Translations under genes and position numbers: made by a program | In this document: in pieces, positions 24,899 to 33,789 of the stretch | Numbering within the stretch: the first letter of the stretch is position 1 | Layout of the letters: each line of letters starts with the position of its first letter | Assembly (NCBI RefSeq): GCF_003985145.1 | Contig: NZ_ML133521.1 | Location: 868,001-932,000 of the forward strand | Direction: 5' to 3' | Length of the DNA: 64,000 bases | From: Rhizobium anhuiense | GTDB taxonomy: Bacteria > Pseudomonadota > Alphaproteobacteria > Rhizobiales > Rhizobiaceae | Notes under the pieces: model-generated | What the model saw: the letters and a program-made list of their open reading frames with translations, nothing else | Told to the model about the DNA's origin: nothing | Database searches by the model: none

Positions 24899-26131
24899 AT
24901 GACCGACACTGTTCTCGACCGCTTTCTCCGCTATGTCGTCATCGACACGCAATCCGATCCTTCCTCGTCGACGCAGCCGACCACCGCCAAGCAGAAGGAC
25001 CTCGGACGGGTTCTGGTCGAGGAGCTGCTGAAGATTGGTCTTGCGGACGCACATCTCGACAAACACGGCTATGTCTATGCGACCATCCCGGCCAATAGCG
25101 ACAAGACGGTTCCGGTCATTTGTTTCTGCTCGCATATGGATACGGCGCCCGATTTCAGCGGCACTGGCGTCAAGCCGCAGATCGTCAGAAATTATGCGGG
25201 TGGGGATATCAGGCTTGCCGGCGACACCAGCCGGGTGATCCGCGTCAGCGATCATCCCGAACTGAAGAACCAGATCGGCAACGACATCGTCACCACCGAT
25301 GGCACGACATTGCTCGGCGCCGACGACAAGGCCGGACTGGCGGAGATCATGGCCGCCGCCCAGATCCTCGTCGACAATCCCGATATCAGGCACGGGACGA
25401 TCAAGATCCTGTTCACACCAGACGAGGAAGTCGGGCGCGGCGTCAACAAGGTCGACCTGAAGAAGCTCGGCGCCGACTTCGCCTATACGATGGACGGCGA
25501 GACATCAGGCCATATCGAGGACGAGACCTTCTCGGCCGATGGCGTCGAGATCGGCATATCCGGCGTGGCGATCCATCCCGGCTTCGCCAAGGACCGCATG
25601 GAAAACGCCATCAAGATCGCCGGCGCTATCATCGACCGGCTGCCTAGGGATGTCGCGCCTGAGACCACCGAGGGAAAGCAAGGCTTCATTCATCCCACAG
25701 GTGTGACCGGCTCGATGGAGAAGGCGACGCTCAGTCTGATCATCCGCGACTTCACTGACAAGGGGCTGGTGGAAAAGGAAACCACGCTCGAAGCCATCGT
25801 CAAGGACGTGATGTCAGCCTATCCGGGCTCGACCTATCGGTTCGAGGTGAAGGAGCAGTATCGCAACATGAAGGTGGTGCTCGACCGTCACCCGGAGATC
25901 GTCGACAACGCTGTCGAGGCGGTGCGCCGGGCGGGCATGACGCCGGTGCGCGGCAGCATCCGCGGCGGCACGGATGGCTCGCGCCTTTCCTTCATGGGAT
26001 TGCCGTGCCCGAACATCTTCGCCGGCGGCCATGCTTTTCACTCGCCGCTCGAATGGGTGAGCCGGCAGGACATGGAAAAGGCCGTTAAGACGATCGTGGA
26101 ACTGGCGAAGGTCTGGGAAGAGCGCGCCTAA
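24899..26131 (+). CDS. pepT: Peptidase T
   Basis: Zinc aminotripeptidase of family M20B, 410 residues, releasing the N-terminal residue of tripeptides in the cytoplasm. The metal ligands and catalytic residues are visible: SHMDTAPD (His, Asp), LGADDKAG (bridging Asp), FTPDEEVG (catalytic Glu and ligand Glu), MDGE, and GGHAFHSPLEW (final His). The dimerisation domain lies in between, with HPGFAKDRMENA. ATG 24899 is preferred over TTG 24890. Single gene followed by repeats. Confidence 0.93.
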   Translation: MTDTVLDRFLRYVVIDTQSDPSSSTQPTTAKQKDLGRVLVEELLKIGLADAHLDKHGYVYATIPANSDKTVPVICFCSHMDTAPDFSGTGVKPQIVRNYAGGDIRLAGDTSRVIRVSDHPELKNQIGNDIVTTDGTTLLGADDKAGLAEIMAAAQILVDNPDIRHGTIKILFTPDEEVGRGVNKVDLKKLGADFAYTMDGETSGHIEDETFSADGVEIGISGVAIHPGFAKDRMENAIKIAGAIIDRLPRDVAPETTEGKQGFIHPTGVTGSMEKATLSLIIRDFTDKGLVEKETTLEAIVKDVMSAYPGSTYRFEVKEQYRNMKVVLDRHPEIVDNAVEAVRRAGMTPVRGSIRGGTDGSRLSFMGLPCPNIFAGGHAFHSPLEWVSRQDMEKAVKTIVELAKVWEERA

Positions 26132-26142
26132 AGCTTCTTGCC

Positions 26143-26192
26143 TCCAGCGCATCGGCGCGAAAATCGGAATCGATTTTTGAAAGCACGATGCG
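26143..26192. repeat. Intergenic palindromic repeat
   Basis: GCATCG and CGATGC at the outer ends and AAAATCG-GAAT-CGATTTT inside form a nested imperfect palindrome. It resembles short repeats I remember from many Rhizobium intergenic regions. It lies directly downstream of pepT. Confidence 0.5.
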
Positions 26193-26208
26193 AGCGGTGA
26201 AAGTGTCA

Positions 26209-26239
26209 GTGCGTCCTTTGTGCGTCCGAAAGGACGCAC
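26209..26239. repeat. Dispersed palindromic element (copy 2) with GAAA-loop hairpin
   Basis: GTGCGTCC occurs twice (26209-26216 and 26220-26227). The second copy pairs perfectly with GGACGCAC (26232-26239) around a GAAA loop, and the first can pair with the same arm. In reverse orientation it matches the element at 10754-10779. Confidence 0.6.
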
Positions 26240-26256
26240 AGCGCTATGGGCAGTTC

Positions 26257-27099
26257 TCAAATGGCGGGTTTAGCGACATTCGCCGGCAGGCTTTCGCGCA
26301 GCATCACGCTGTCATAGGCCGGGCGGGGAATGGGGATTGCAATCGGCATTCCCGGCTCGGGCTCGATTGACGGTGCCGGCCCCGGAGAAGTCACCGGCGC
26401 CGTGATCTGCATCGACGCCGTGCTCGCCGTGGCCATGGGGTCGGGAGCCGGGAGAGGAACGGGAACGGCCGAAGGGATCAGCGCCTCGAATTGCGGCGGC
26501 AGCATGCTTTCGCCAGGCACATAATTCATTGCCACCTCGTAGGAGGGCAGCGGCGGCGGCGTTTCAAGCATGCCGTTGGAATCGCGCTTCTCGTAGAAGG
26601 CGTTGCCGCCGGCGACCGTCACATAATGCATGTTGTCGTAGGGGAATTTCAGCCCTTCGGTGTGGAAGAACATCGCATCCTTCACCGCAGGATGGCGCGC
26701 GCCCTTGATAAGGATCGCATCCGCCGCGCTGGCAAGCTCCGTTTCCGCTTGCGGCTTGACTTCGCGAGTCATCACGCCGGGCGCGAACTGCCTTTTCTGG
26801 GCCACGATACCGCAGATGGACGTGGGATAGGCGCCTGAGGTGAGCCTGTTCATGACAACGGTCCCGACGGCCATGTAGCCGTCCTCATCCGAATGCTGCG
26901 ATTCGAAATACATGGCGCGCTGCAGGCACTCGCGATCCTTGGCCGTGTAATTGAAGGTGACCTTTGCGGTTTGAACCTGCTTCGTCGTGGTCTTCGCCGC
27001 CGTTGCCGCCGGTTTCGATGTCGTCGTGCAGCCCGCGGCTGCCAGCCCTACGAACAAAATCCCGATCAGGGATTTTCCAAAGGAAATCTCCGCCCTCAA
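26257..27099 (-). CDS. Cell-wall hydrolase lipoprotein (SleB-like)
   Basis: 280 residues from a TTG start at 27099. That start is preferred because AGGAGG (plus 27109-27114) lies nine bases ahead and gives a compact lipoprotein signal peptide with lipobox LAAAGC; ATG 27168 or 27183 would add an unlikely 23-28 residue extension with poor ribosome binding sites. After a Thr/Ala/Lys-rich linker comes the SleB/Hydrolase_2 domain (about 45-165): the conserved Glu in RAMYFESQ, GYMAVGTVVMNRL, and QFAPGV. The C-terminal third is Pro/Ala-rich and probably disordered. It should cleave peptidoglycan (lytic transglycosylase-type) in the periplasm. Not linked to sporulation despite the family name. Confidence 0.82.
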   Translation of the reverse strand: MRAEISFGKSLIGILFVGLAAAGCTTTSKPAATAAKTTTKQVQTAKVTFNYTAKDRECLQRAMYFESQHSDEDGYMAVGTVVMNRLTSGAYPTSICGIVAQKRQFAPGVMTREVKPQAETELASAADAILIKGARHPAVKDAMFFHTEGLKFPYDNMHYVTVAGGNAFYEKRDSNGMLETPPPLPSYEVAMNYVPGESMLPPQFEALIPSAVPVPLPAPDPMATASTASMQITAPVTSPGPAPSIEPEPGMPIAIPIPRPAYDSVMLRESLPANVAKPAI

Positions 27100-27255
27100 C
27101 GCCAGGTGCCTCCTATCGGGATTAGTCCAGCCCTTTATGATTAACGCGCAAAATCTTTTACTCGTCATATGACTGAAATACAAACAACCTTAGATCACAA
27201 AAAGCCTGAAGGACTCTCGCCATGTGCGACTTCGGCGATGAGCCCTGATGCCGCC

Positions 27256-27293
27256 TGCTGCATAATTCCTGAAAATTAAGGAATTATGCAGCA
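27256..27293. repeat. Perfect 15-base palindrome with 8-base loop
   Basis: TGCTGCATAATTCCT (27256-27270) and AGGAATTATGCAGCA (27279-27293) are exact inverted repeats. It lies 58 bases past the cysA stop. No U-tract follows on the minus strand, so it is not a standard terminator; its ends resemble a palindromic intergenic repeat family known to me from Rhizobium (not searched). Confidence 0.65.
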
Positions 27294-27351
27294 ACTCAAA
27301 AGGTTACAGCGCCGTTTGCGCGGCCTAAAAAGACGCGCGGAATAATCTCCA

Positions 27352-28392
27352 TCAACTGCGGAACAGCTTCCAGCGGGTCGGCTTGAAGGCCACGCGGTTG
27401 CGGTCGAGTCTTTCCGCCTCGCTCGGCGGCAGCTCGATCTCGATATGCGGGCGGTCGTTGCCGATATCGAGTTCGATATGGCGGGTGCCGGCCACGCGGC
27501 GGCTGGAGACCGGCTGGCCGGCGATGCAGTTTTCAGCTGATTCGCAGAGCCTGACGTCATGCGGGCGGAAGTAGAGCTGCGCCGCGCCATCCGGTTCGCC
27601 CTCGGCATTGAGGCCGAGCGAGCGGCCGTCGAAGCGGATGTCGCCGTCCGATATCTCGACCTGCAGGCAGTTCGACTGGCCGATGAAGCCGAAGACGAAG
27701 GGAGAATTCGGATTGTCGTAGACCTGGTCCGGCGTGCCGACCTGTTCGATCGCCCCCTGGCTCATGACGACGACGCGGTCGGCAAGCTCCAGCGCCTCGT
27801 CCTGGTCGTGGGTGACGAAGACGGTGGTGTGTCCGGTGCGGTCGTGGATCTCGCGCAGCCACTTGCGCAGGTCCTTGCGCACCTGGGCGTCGAGCGCGCC
27901 GAAGGGTTCGTCGAGCAGCAGCACGTTCGGCTCGACGGCCATGGCGCGGGCCAGCGCCACGCGCTGGCGCTGGCCGCCGGAAAGCTGGGCCGGATAGCGT
28001 TTCTCAAGGCCGGAAAGCTGCACGAGTTCGAGCAGTTCCAGCGCCCGCCGGCGGATGTCGGCCTTCGGCGGTCGCCGCGCACCGCTTCTGACCTTCAGGC
28101 CGAAGGAGACGTTTTCGAGCACCGTCATGTAGCGGAACAGAGCGTAATGCTGGAAGACGAAGCCGATATTGCGCTGCTGCACCGATTTCTTCGAGGCATC
28201 TTCGTCGCCGAAGAAGATCAGTCCCTCGGTCGGGCTTTCCAGGCCGGCGATCAGGCGCAGCAATGTCGTCTTGCCGGAGCCCGAAGGGCCGAGCAGTGCG
28301 ATCAGCTCGCCGGAGCGGATGTCGAGCGAGACATCGTGCAGCGCCGGAAAACGATCGAATTCCTTGCGAATGTTTTGAACGCGTACTTCCAT
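27352..28392 (-). CDS. cysA: Sulfate/thiosulfate ABC transporter ATPase
   Basis: 346 residues. Walker A GPSGSGKTT, Q-loop FVFQHYALFRYMTV, signature LSGGQRQRVALARAM, Walker B LLLDEPFGALD, then a C-terminal TOBE-like domain with the CysA-type segment LYFRPHDVRL. Last gene of the sbp-cysTWA operon, 10 bases after cysW. It provides energy for sulfate import for cysteine synthesis. Confidence 0.95.
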   Translation of the reverse strand: MEVRVQNIRKEFDRFPALHDVSLDIRSGELIALLGPSGSGKTTLLRLIAGLESPTEGLIFFGDEDASKKSVQQRNIGFVFQHYALFRYMTVLENVSFGLKVRSGARRPPKADIRRRALELLELVQLSGLEKRYPAQLSGGQRQRVALARAMAVEPNVLLLDEPFGALDAQVRKDLRKWLREIHDRTGHTTVFVTHDQDEALELADRVVVMSQGAIEQVGTPDQVYDNPNSPFVFGFIGQSNCLQVEISDGDIRFDGRSLGLNAEGEPDGAAQLYFRPHDVRLCESAENCIAGQPVSSRRVAGTRHIELDIGNDRPHIEIELPPSEAERLDRNRVAFKPTRWKLFRS

Positions 28393-28402
28393 TCCAAATC
28401 CT

Positions 28403-29275
28403 TCAGTGCCGCCGGCTGGCGGCGATTTCAGCGCTATAGCGCATTTCCAGCAGCGTCTTCAAAACAAGAGTCACGAGCGCGAGCAAGGCCAAAAGCGTGG
28501 CGACGGCAAAAGCACCGGTGAAATTATACTCGTTGTAGAGAATCTCCACCTGCAGCGGCATGGTGTTCGTCTGGCCGCGGATGTGGCCCGACACCACCGA
28601 GACGGCGCCGAATTCGCCCATGGCGCGGGCGTTGCAGAGCAGCACGCCGTAGAGCAGGCCCCATTTGATATTCGGTAGCGTCACGTACCAGAAGGTCTGC
28701 CAGCCGCTGGCGCCGAGCGAAAGAGCTGCCTCCTCGTCGGCAGTTCCCTGTTCCTGCATCAACGGGATCAGTTCGCGGGCGACGAAGGGGAAGGTGACGA
28801 ACATCGTCGCGAGGATCAATCCCGGCACCGCAAATAGGATCTTGATGTCGTGCGCGCTGAACCACTGGCCAAGCCAGGTGCTGGAGCCGAACAGCAGAAC
28901 GAAGACCAGACCCGATATGACGGGCGACACCGAGAAGGGCAGGTCGATCAGCGTCGTCAGGAAGGCCTTGCCCTTGAACTCGAACTTGGCGATCGCCCAG
29001 GCGGCGGCAACCCCGAAGATGAGGTTGAGCGGCACGCTGACGCCGGCAACGATCAGCGTCAGGCGAATCGCCGAGAAGGTCTCGGTATCGGCGAGCGCCT
29101 GGAAGAAGGGGGCAGGCCCCTTGCGGAAGGCCTCGACGAAGACGGCTGCAAGCGGCAGAAGCAGGATCAGCAGCAGGAAGATCAGCGAGATGGCGATCAG
29201 GGTGAAGCGCGCGATCCTGTTTTCGGTGGTCACCGAACGCAGCTTCGCGGGTTGAACGGTCGCATCAAGCGCCAT
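28403..29275 (-). CDS. cysW: Sulfate ABC transporter permease CysW
   Basis: 290 residues with six transmembrane helices and the EAA-type loop EEAALSLGASGWQTFWYVTLP. The segment ARAMGEFGAVSVVSGHIRG is characteristic of CysW. Its start overlaps the cysT stop by 11 bases, indicating coupled translation. Confidence 0.94.
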   Translation of the reverse strand: MALDATVQPAKLRSVTTENRIARFTLIAISLIFLLLILLLPLAAVFVEAFRKGPAPFFQALADTETFSAIRLTLIVAGVSVPLNLIFGVAAAWAIAKFEFKGKAFLTTLIDLPFSVSPVISGLVFVLLFGSSTWLGQWFSAHDIKILFAVPGLILATMFVTFPFVARELIPLMQEQGTADEEAALSLGASGWQTFWYVTLPNIKWGLLYGVLLCNARAMGEFGAVSVVSGHIRGQTNTMPLQVEILYNEYNFTGAFAVATLLALLALVTLVLKTLLEMRYSAEIAASRRH

Positions 29276-30122
29276 AGCCGTACCTCCGCCTGCTCCAGCT
29301 CTGGATGAGGTTGATGACGAGCAGCATGGCGAACGAGATCACCAGCATGATTGCCGCAATGCCGGTCGCTGCCGCGTAATTATACTCTTCGAGTTTGATG
29401 ATGATCAGCAGCGGCGCGATCTCCGATTTGAACGGCAGGTTGCCGGCGATGAAGATCACCGAGCCGTATTCGCCGACGCCGCGGGCAAAGGCGAGCGCGA
29501 AGCCGGTGAGCACGGCAGGCGCCAGCCCCGGCAGCAACACGCGGAAAATCGTCTGGAAGCGGTTGGCGCCGAGCGTTGCTGCGGCTTCCTCCACTTCCTT
29601 GTCGATTTCCTCCATGACCGGCTGCACGGTGCGCACCACGAAGGGCAGGCCGACGAAGATCAGCGCCACGACGATGCCGGCCGGCGTAAAGGCGATCTTG
29701 ATACCGAGCGGCGTCAGAAACTGGCCGACCCAGCCATTCGGCGCATAGAGCGCCGCCAATGCGATGCCGGCGACGGCGGTCGGCAGCGCGAAGGGCAGGT
29801 CGACCATGGCATCGATGACGCGCTTGCCGGGGAAACGGTAGCGCACCAGCACCCAGGCAAGGATGATGCCAAAGATGGCGTTGATGGTCGCGGCGATGAA
29901 GGCGCTGCCGAAGCTGATGCGCAGCGCGTTCAATATGCGCTGATCGAACGCGATCGACCAGAATTGCTCCCAGCCGAGGGCGCTCGACCGGACGGCAAGG
30001 CCCGAGAGCGGGATGAGGATCAGAAGGGTGAGCCAGGTCAAGGTAAGGCCGAGCGCCATTCCGAAACCCGGAATGACGCTCGGCCGCTTGAACCGCCACC
30101 GCGTGGGGCTATGTGCTTTCAT
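29265..30122 (-). CDS. cysT: Sulfate ABC transporter permease CysT (CysU)
   Basis: 285 residues, six transmembrane helices, EAA loop EEAAATLGANRFQTIFRVLLP and the family segment ARGVGEYGSVIFIAGN. The N-terminus (RWRFKRPSVIPGFGMALG) is typical of CysT. It starts 8 bases after the binding-protein gene and overlaps cysW. Confidence 0.94.
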   Translation of the reverse strand: MKAHSPTRWRFKRPSVIPGFGMALGLTLTWLTLLILIPLSGLAVRSSALGWEQFWSIAFDQRILNALRISFGSAFIAATINAIFGIILAWVLVRYRFPGKRVIDAMVDLPFALPTAVAGIALAALYAPNGWVGQFLTPLGIKIAFTPAGIVVALIFVGLPFVVRTVQPVMEEIDKEVEEAAATLGANRFQTIFRVLLPGLAPAVLTGFALAFARGVGEYGSVIFIAGNLPFKSEIAPLLIIIKLEEYNYAAATGIAAIMLVISFAMLLVINLIQSWSRRRYGYGA

Positions 30123-30130
30123 GAAGTCTA

Positions 30131-31156
30131 TTATTGGGCCGGCTTGTAGATTTGGTCAAATACGCCGCCGTCGCCGAAGAATTTCGGCTGTGCGTCCTTC
30201 CAGCCGCCGAAGTCGTCGATGGTCGCCAGCGTCAGCTTCGGGAAGCGGGCGATGTCGGCCGGATCGGCGGCTTCAGGCTTGATCGGCCGGTAGAAGTGCT
30301 TGGCGGCGATCTTCTGGCCTTCGTCCGAATAGAGGTAGTTGAGATAGGCTTCGGCGACCTTGCGCGTGCCCTTCTTGTCGACATTGCCGTCGACGACGGC
30401 GACCGGCGGGTCGGCGCGGATGGAGAAGGCCGGCGTTACGATCTCGAACTGGTCGGGACCGAGCTCTTCAAGCGAAAGATAGGCTTCGTTTTCCCAGGCG
30501 AGCAGCACGTCGCCGAGGCCGCGCTGGACGAAGGTGGTCGTCGCGCCGCGGGCGCCGGTATCGAGAACCGGAACGTGCTGTAGCAGTTTCGTCACATATT
30601 CCTGCGCCTTGGCGTCGTCGCCGCCATTCGCCTGCTTGGCCCATGCCCAGGCGGCCAGGAAGTTCCAGCGGGCGCCGCCCGAGGTCTTCGGGTTCGGGGT
30701 GATGACCTGCACGTCGTCCTTGATCAGGTCGCCCCAATCCTTGATGCCCTTCGGGTTGCCCTTGCGGACCAGGAAGACGATCGTCGACGTATAGGGCGTT
30801 GAATTGTTGGGCAGTTTGGACTTCCAGTCGGCCGGGATCTTGCCGGTCTTCTTGGCGATGGCGTCGATATCGCCTTCGAGGGCCAGGGTGACCACGTCTG
30901 CGTCGAGGCCGTCGATGACGGAGCGGGCCTGCGCGCCGGAGCCGCCATGCGATGCCTGGATCGTCACGGTTTCACCGGTGTCCTTCTGCCACTTGGCGGC
31001 AAAGGCGGCGTTGAAATCCTTATACAATTCGCGGGTCGGATCGTAGGAAACGTTAAGAAGCGTCTGATCCGCGAATGCAGGAGCGATGCTCCCGATTGCG
31101 AAGCTGCCTGCCATGACCGCGGCTGCGATGAGCCGGGTGAGCCGTTGTGTCTGCAT
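30131..31156 (-). CDS. sbp: Sulfate-binding protein
   Basis: 341-residue periplasmic binding protein with a signal peptide ending around APAFADQ. Family motifs: [11 protein letters not shown] at the mature N-terminus, [33 protein letters not shown], and [15 protein letters not shown], which form the sulfate pocket. First gene of the sbp-cysTWA operon, divergent from the porin across a 361-base region. Transcription is expected to respond to sulfur supply, but I cannot point to a convincing CysB-type site. Confidence 0.94.
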   Translation of the reverse strand: MQTQRLTRLIAAAVMAGSFAIGSIAPAFADQTLLNVSYDPTRELYKDFNAAFAAKWQKDTGETVTIQASHGGSGAQARSVIDGLDADVVTLALEGDIDAIAKKTGKIPADWKSKLPNNSTPYTSTIVFLVRKGNPKGIKDWGDLIKDDVQVITPNPKTSGGARWNFLAAWAWAKQANGGDDAKAQEYVTKLLQHVPVLDTGARGATTTFVQRGLGDVLLAWENEAYLSLEELGPDQFEIVTPAFSIRADPPVAVVDGNVDKKGTRKVAEAYLNYLYSDEGQKIAAKHFYRPIKPEAADPADIARFPKLTLATIDDFGGWKDAQPKFFGDGGVFDQIYKPAQ

Positions 31157-31290
31157 TGGGGAACCCTCCGTGTTTGTGCCTAAACACTATCAAGTCAGTC
31201 GTATAATGAAACGAAGGTTCTTCCGGTTCCGGCACTGCCGTTAGAATGTCATTCCATTTAAGGGGCAATTTGGAAATGGACGTGCCGAAG

Positions 31291-31304
31291 TTGGCCGCGG
31301 CCAA
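31291..31304. repeat. Perfect 14-base palindrome in the sbp/porin intergenic region
   Basis: TTGGCCGCGGCCAA is its own reverse complement. The 361-base gap 31157-31517 also has a small inverted repeat GTGTTT/AAACAC (31170-31187) near sbp and GAATG-T-CATTC (31244-31254). No gene is convincing in it. These may be operator sites of the divergent promoters. Confidence 0.4.
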
Positions 31305-31517
31305 TGGGGTCAGCTACGGCCGTGCGGCAGGACCGTGTTTTTTTCGCCACAGTTCCTCCACGAAAACGACATGGTCCGGCAGATTTTTGCCTGGATTTTG
31401 CCGCGATGACACTTGCGGATTCCTATATGGCCTCCGTGCGGTCGTATTCACCGGCCGCTACGCGGGGGCAACCCTTGAAGTGCGCCTCGCATTCCAAACC
31501 TGTTAGGGCCATTCAAA

Positions 31518-32534
31518 ATGAATATCAGAACTATGCTTTTTGCCTCCGTTGCCGCCCTTGCCGCGGCCTCCGGAGCCCGCGCAGCCGACGCCATCGTGGC
31601 GGCGGAACCCGAGCCCGTGGAATATGTTCGCGTTTGCGACGCCTATGGGACCGGCTATTTTTATATTCCGGGAACGGAAACATGCCTTTCGATCGGCGGT
31701 TACATCCGTACCGAAGTGCGCTTCGGTGACGACATAGCCGGCGATTCCGACGTAAACTTCTGGACTCGCGGTCAGGTCACCTTCCAGGCCAAGAACGACA
31801 CCGAGTACGGTACGCTCACCGGCGTCATCACCCTGCGTTACAATGTCGACAATGCCTCCGACCAGGAAGCTTTGCTTGACGAAGGTTATCTCGACATCGC
31901 CGGCTTCCGCGTCGGTAAGCTGTACAGCTGGTGGGATGACGACATGAGCGGCGAGACCGATACGCTCGCCAGCAACGAGACGACCCATAACTCGATCCGT
32001 TATCAGTACGAGTCCGGCGCTTTCGCGGCCGGCATCTCGGTCGACGAGCTGGAAGACGACTACGCCACCAAGCCGGGCGAAGGCCCGAACAACTTCGGTG
32101 TCGCAGGCCAGGTCTCCTACAAGGCCGGCGCCATCAGCGCCTACCTGCTTGCCGGTTATGACACCGACACCAGCGAAGTCGCTGTCCGCGGCATCGTCTA
32201 TGCCGATATCGGCCCTGGCACGCTCGGCATTGCCGGCGTATGGGCGAGCGGCGCCAACTACTACTACGAAGAGTCCGAATGGACGATCGCAGCAGAATAC
32301 GCCCTGAAGATCAACGACAAGTGGTCGGTCACCCCCGGCTTCCAGTACTTCGAAAACATCGCTCTCGAAGCTGACGGCAATGGCTTCACCGGCGGCAGCG
32401 CCTACACCACAGGTGTCACGATCGACTACCAGATTGTCGAAGACCTGCGTTCGAAGCTCAGCGTGCAATATCACGATGAGGACGAAGGCGACGACGAAGT
32501 GTTCGGCTTCCTGCGCTTCCAGCGCGACTTCTAA
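31518..32534 (+). CDS. Outer-membrane porin, RopA/Porin_2 type
   Basis: 338 residues. Signal peptide ends GARAAD. The mature part starts VEYVRVCDAYGTGYFYIPGTETCLSIGGYIR-like (shown here in parts: VRVCDAYGTGYFYIPG and ETCLSIGGYIRTEV), the hallmark of alphaproteobacterial Porin_2 proteins with two conserved Cys. The rest alternates as beta-strands and ends with Phe (FLRFQRDF), as expected for recognition by the BAM machinery. It forms a general diffusion channel. Codon use and T-rich terminator right after the stop suggest strong expression. Which rop paralogue this is cannot be told. Confidence 0.92.
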   Translation: MNIRTMLFASVAALAAASGARAADAIVAAEPEPVEYVRVCDAYGTGYFYIPGTETCLSIGGYIRTEVRFGDDIAGDSDVNFWTRGQVTFQAKNDTEYGTLTGVITLRYNVDNASDQEALLDEGYLDIAGFRVGKLYSWWDDDMSGETDTLASNETTHNSIRYQYESGAFAAGISVDELEDDYATKPGEGPNNFGVAGQVSYKAGAISAYLLAGYDTDTSEVAVRGIVYADIGPGTLGIAGVWASGANYYYEESEWTIAAEYALKINDKWSVTPGFQYFENIALEADGNGFTGGSAYTTGVTIDYQIVEDLRSKLSVQYHDEDEGDDEVFGFLRFQRDF

Positions 32535-32558
32535 AATCGTCTGATTGCAGACAAATGG

Positions 32559-32585
32559 GGCGCGACCTTCGGGCCGCGCCTTTTT
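32559..32585 (+). terminator. Rho-independent terminator of the porin gene
   Basis: GGCGCGACC (32559-32567) and GGCCGCGCC (32572-32580) pair with one mismatch around a TTCG tetraloop, followed by five T at 32581-32585. It ends the porin transcript and overlaps the last base of the convergent ptsN-like stop codon. Confidence 0.85.
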
Positions 32586-33040
32586 CACACCCGGGAATCG
32601 GCGATGAAATCGGAATAGAATTCGTCGACCGTCCTTGCCTTGCGCATGGCGGCAAGCACGCCGTCCGATTGCAGCCGCCTGGCGATGGCGGACAGCACGT
32701 TCAAATATTCGCCGCGATTGTTTTCCCCGAAGAGCAGCACGACGGCGATGTCCGTCGCAATATCGTCGATCGCTTCGAAATCCAGCGGCTGGGCGAAGCG
32801 GAGGAGAAGGCCGCGCGGGCTGGTCATGCCGTCGATCGCCGCATGGGGAATGGCGATGCCGTTGCCGATGCCGGTGGAGCCGAGCTTTTCACGCGCTTCG
32901 AGCGCCTTCAGGATGGCCTGGCCGTCGATGGAAAAAGCCTTTGCCGCCTTGTCCGCGATGGTCTGCAGCGCACGCCATTTGGTCGGCGCCGACACGCCGA
33001 TGAAGGTGTGTTCCGGCCGGATGATGTTGGGAAGATTCAT
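32585..33040 (-). CDS. ptsN: PTS IIA-Ntr-like protein behind kdpDE
   Basis: 151-residue EIIA-Ntr domain protein. The phosphorylatable His is His66 in GIAIPHAAID, followed by the typical LLRFAQPLDFEAIDD and LLFGENNRGEYLNVL. ATG 33040 has GAGAATG ahead; reading further upstream would run across kdpE. It is the last gene of the kdp group, 56 bases after kdpE. In E. coli unphosphorylated PtsN binds KdpD and stimulates the kinase, so its presence here fits a direct role in K+ control. It is probably a second ptsN; the rpoN-linked copy is not in this window. Confidence 0.88.
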   Translation of the reverse strand: MNLPNIIRPEHTFIGVSAPTKWRALQTIADKAAKAFSIDGQAILKALEAREKLGSTGIGNGIAIPHAAIDGMTSPRGLLLRFAQPLDFEAIDDIATDIAVVLLFGENNRGEYLNVLSAIARRLQSDGVLAAMRKARTVDEFYSDFIADSRV

Positions 33041-33096
33041 GTCATTCTCAATGCTGTTCGGCTCAATACTGTTCGGGCAGCGGGAGGCAGGGGAGG

Positions 33097-33789
33097 TCAA
33101 TCCGGTTCCCTGAGCCGGTAGCCGACGCCGGTCTCGGTGGTGATATAGTGCGGCTGGTCGGGAATCTGCTCGACCTTTTGCCGCAGCTGCCGGACGTAGA
33201 CGCGCAGATACTGCACATCCGCCGCCGGCCCCCATACCTGTTTCAGAAGAAACTGGTGTGTCAGCACCTTGCCAGCATGCTGGGCGAGCACGCGCAGAAT
33301 GTCGTATTCCTTCGGCGACAATTTTATTTCGTTGCCGTCGACCTTGACGATGCGCTTGACGAGATCGATCGACAGGCCGCCGGTCTGGAAGATCGCCTTT
33401 TCGCCCTGCTGCTGCAGGCGGTGGCGCAACGCCACACGGATGCGGGCGCCGAGCTCGTTGATGCCGAAGGGCTTGGTGACGTAATCGTCGGCGCCGCTTT
33501 CCAGCGCCTTGACGATACCGGCCTCGTCGGTGCGGCTGGACAGGATCACGACGGGCATGGAAAGCCCTTCGTCGCGCCACTCCTGTAAGAGGTCGTGGCC
33601 TGGTTTGTCGGGCAGGCCGAGGTCGAGCACGATGAGGTCGGGCATGTCGTCGGCGACCGACTGCCGGGCGGCGCTGGCGTTCGGCGCTTCCTGCACCTCG
33701 TAACCCTGCGCGGTCAGGCCGACGCGGAGCAGCTTGCGGATTGGAGGCTCGTCGTCGACGACGAGGATTTTGACGGCTGAACCGGTCAT
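33097..33789 (-). CDS. kdpE: Response regulator KdpE
   Basis: 230-residue OmpR/PhoB-type regulator. Receiver with acidic pocket VDDEPP and phospho-acceptor Asp56 (LIVLDLGLPD), Thr/Ser near VILSSR and Lys in VTKPFG; C-terminal winged helix with LSPKEYDILRVLA and YVRQLRQKVE. It activates kdpFABC on phosphorylation by KdpD. Overlaps the kdpD stop by 4 bases. Confidence 0.96.
   Translation of the reverse strand: MTGSAVKILVVDDEPPIRKLLRVGLTAQGYEVQEAPNASAARQSVADDMPDLIVLDLGLPDKPGHDLLQEWRDEGLSMPVVILSSRTDEAGIVKALESGADDYVTKPFGINELGARIRVALRHRLQQQGEKAIFQTGGLSIDLVKRIVKVDGNEIKLSPKEYDILRVLAQHAGKVLTHQFLLKQVWGPAADVQYLRVYVRQLRQKVEQIPDQPHYITTETGVGYRLREPD

Noticed and set aside
31246..31506. 86-residue plus-strand frame ahead of the porin
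   Set aside because: No family features, unusual Cys/Arg content and a place in the divergent promoter region; treated as non-coding.
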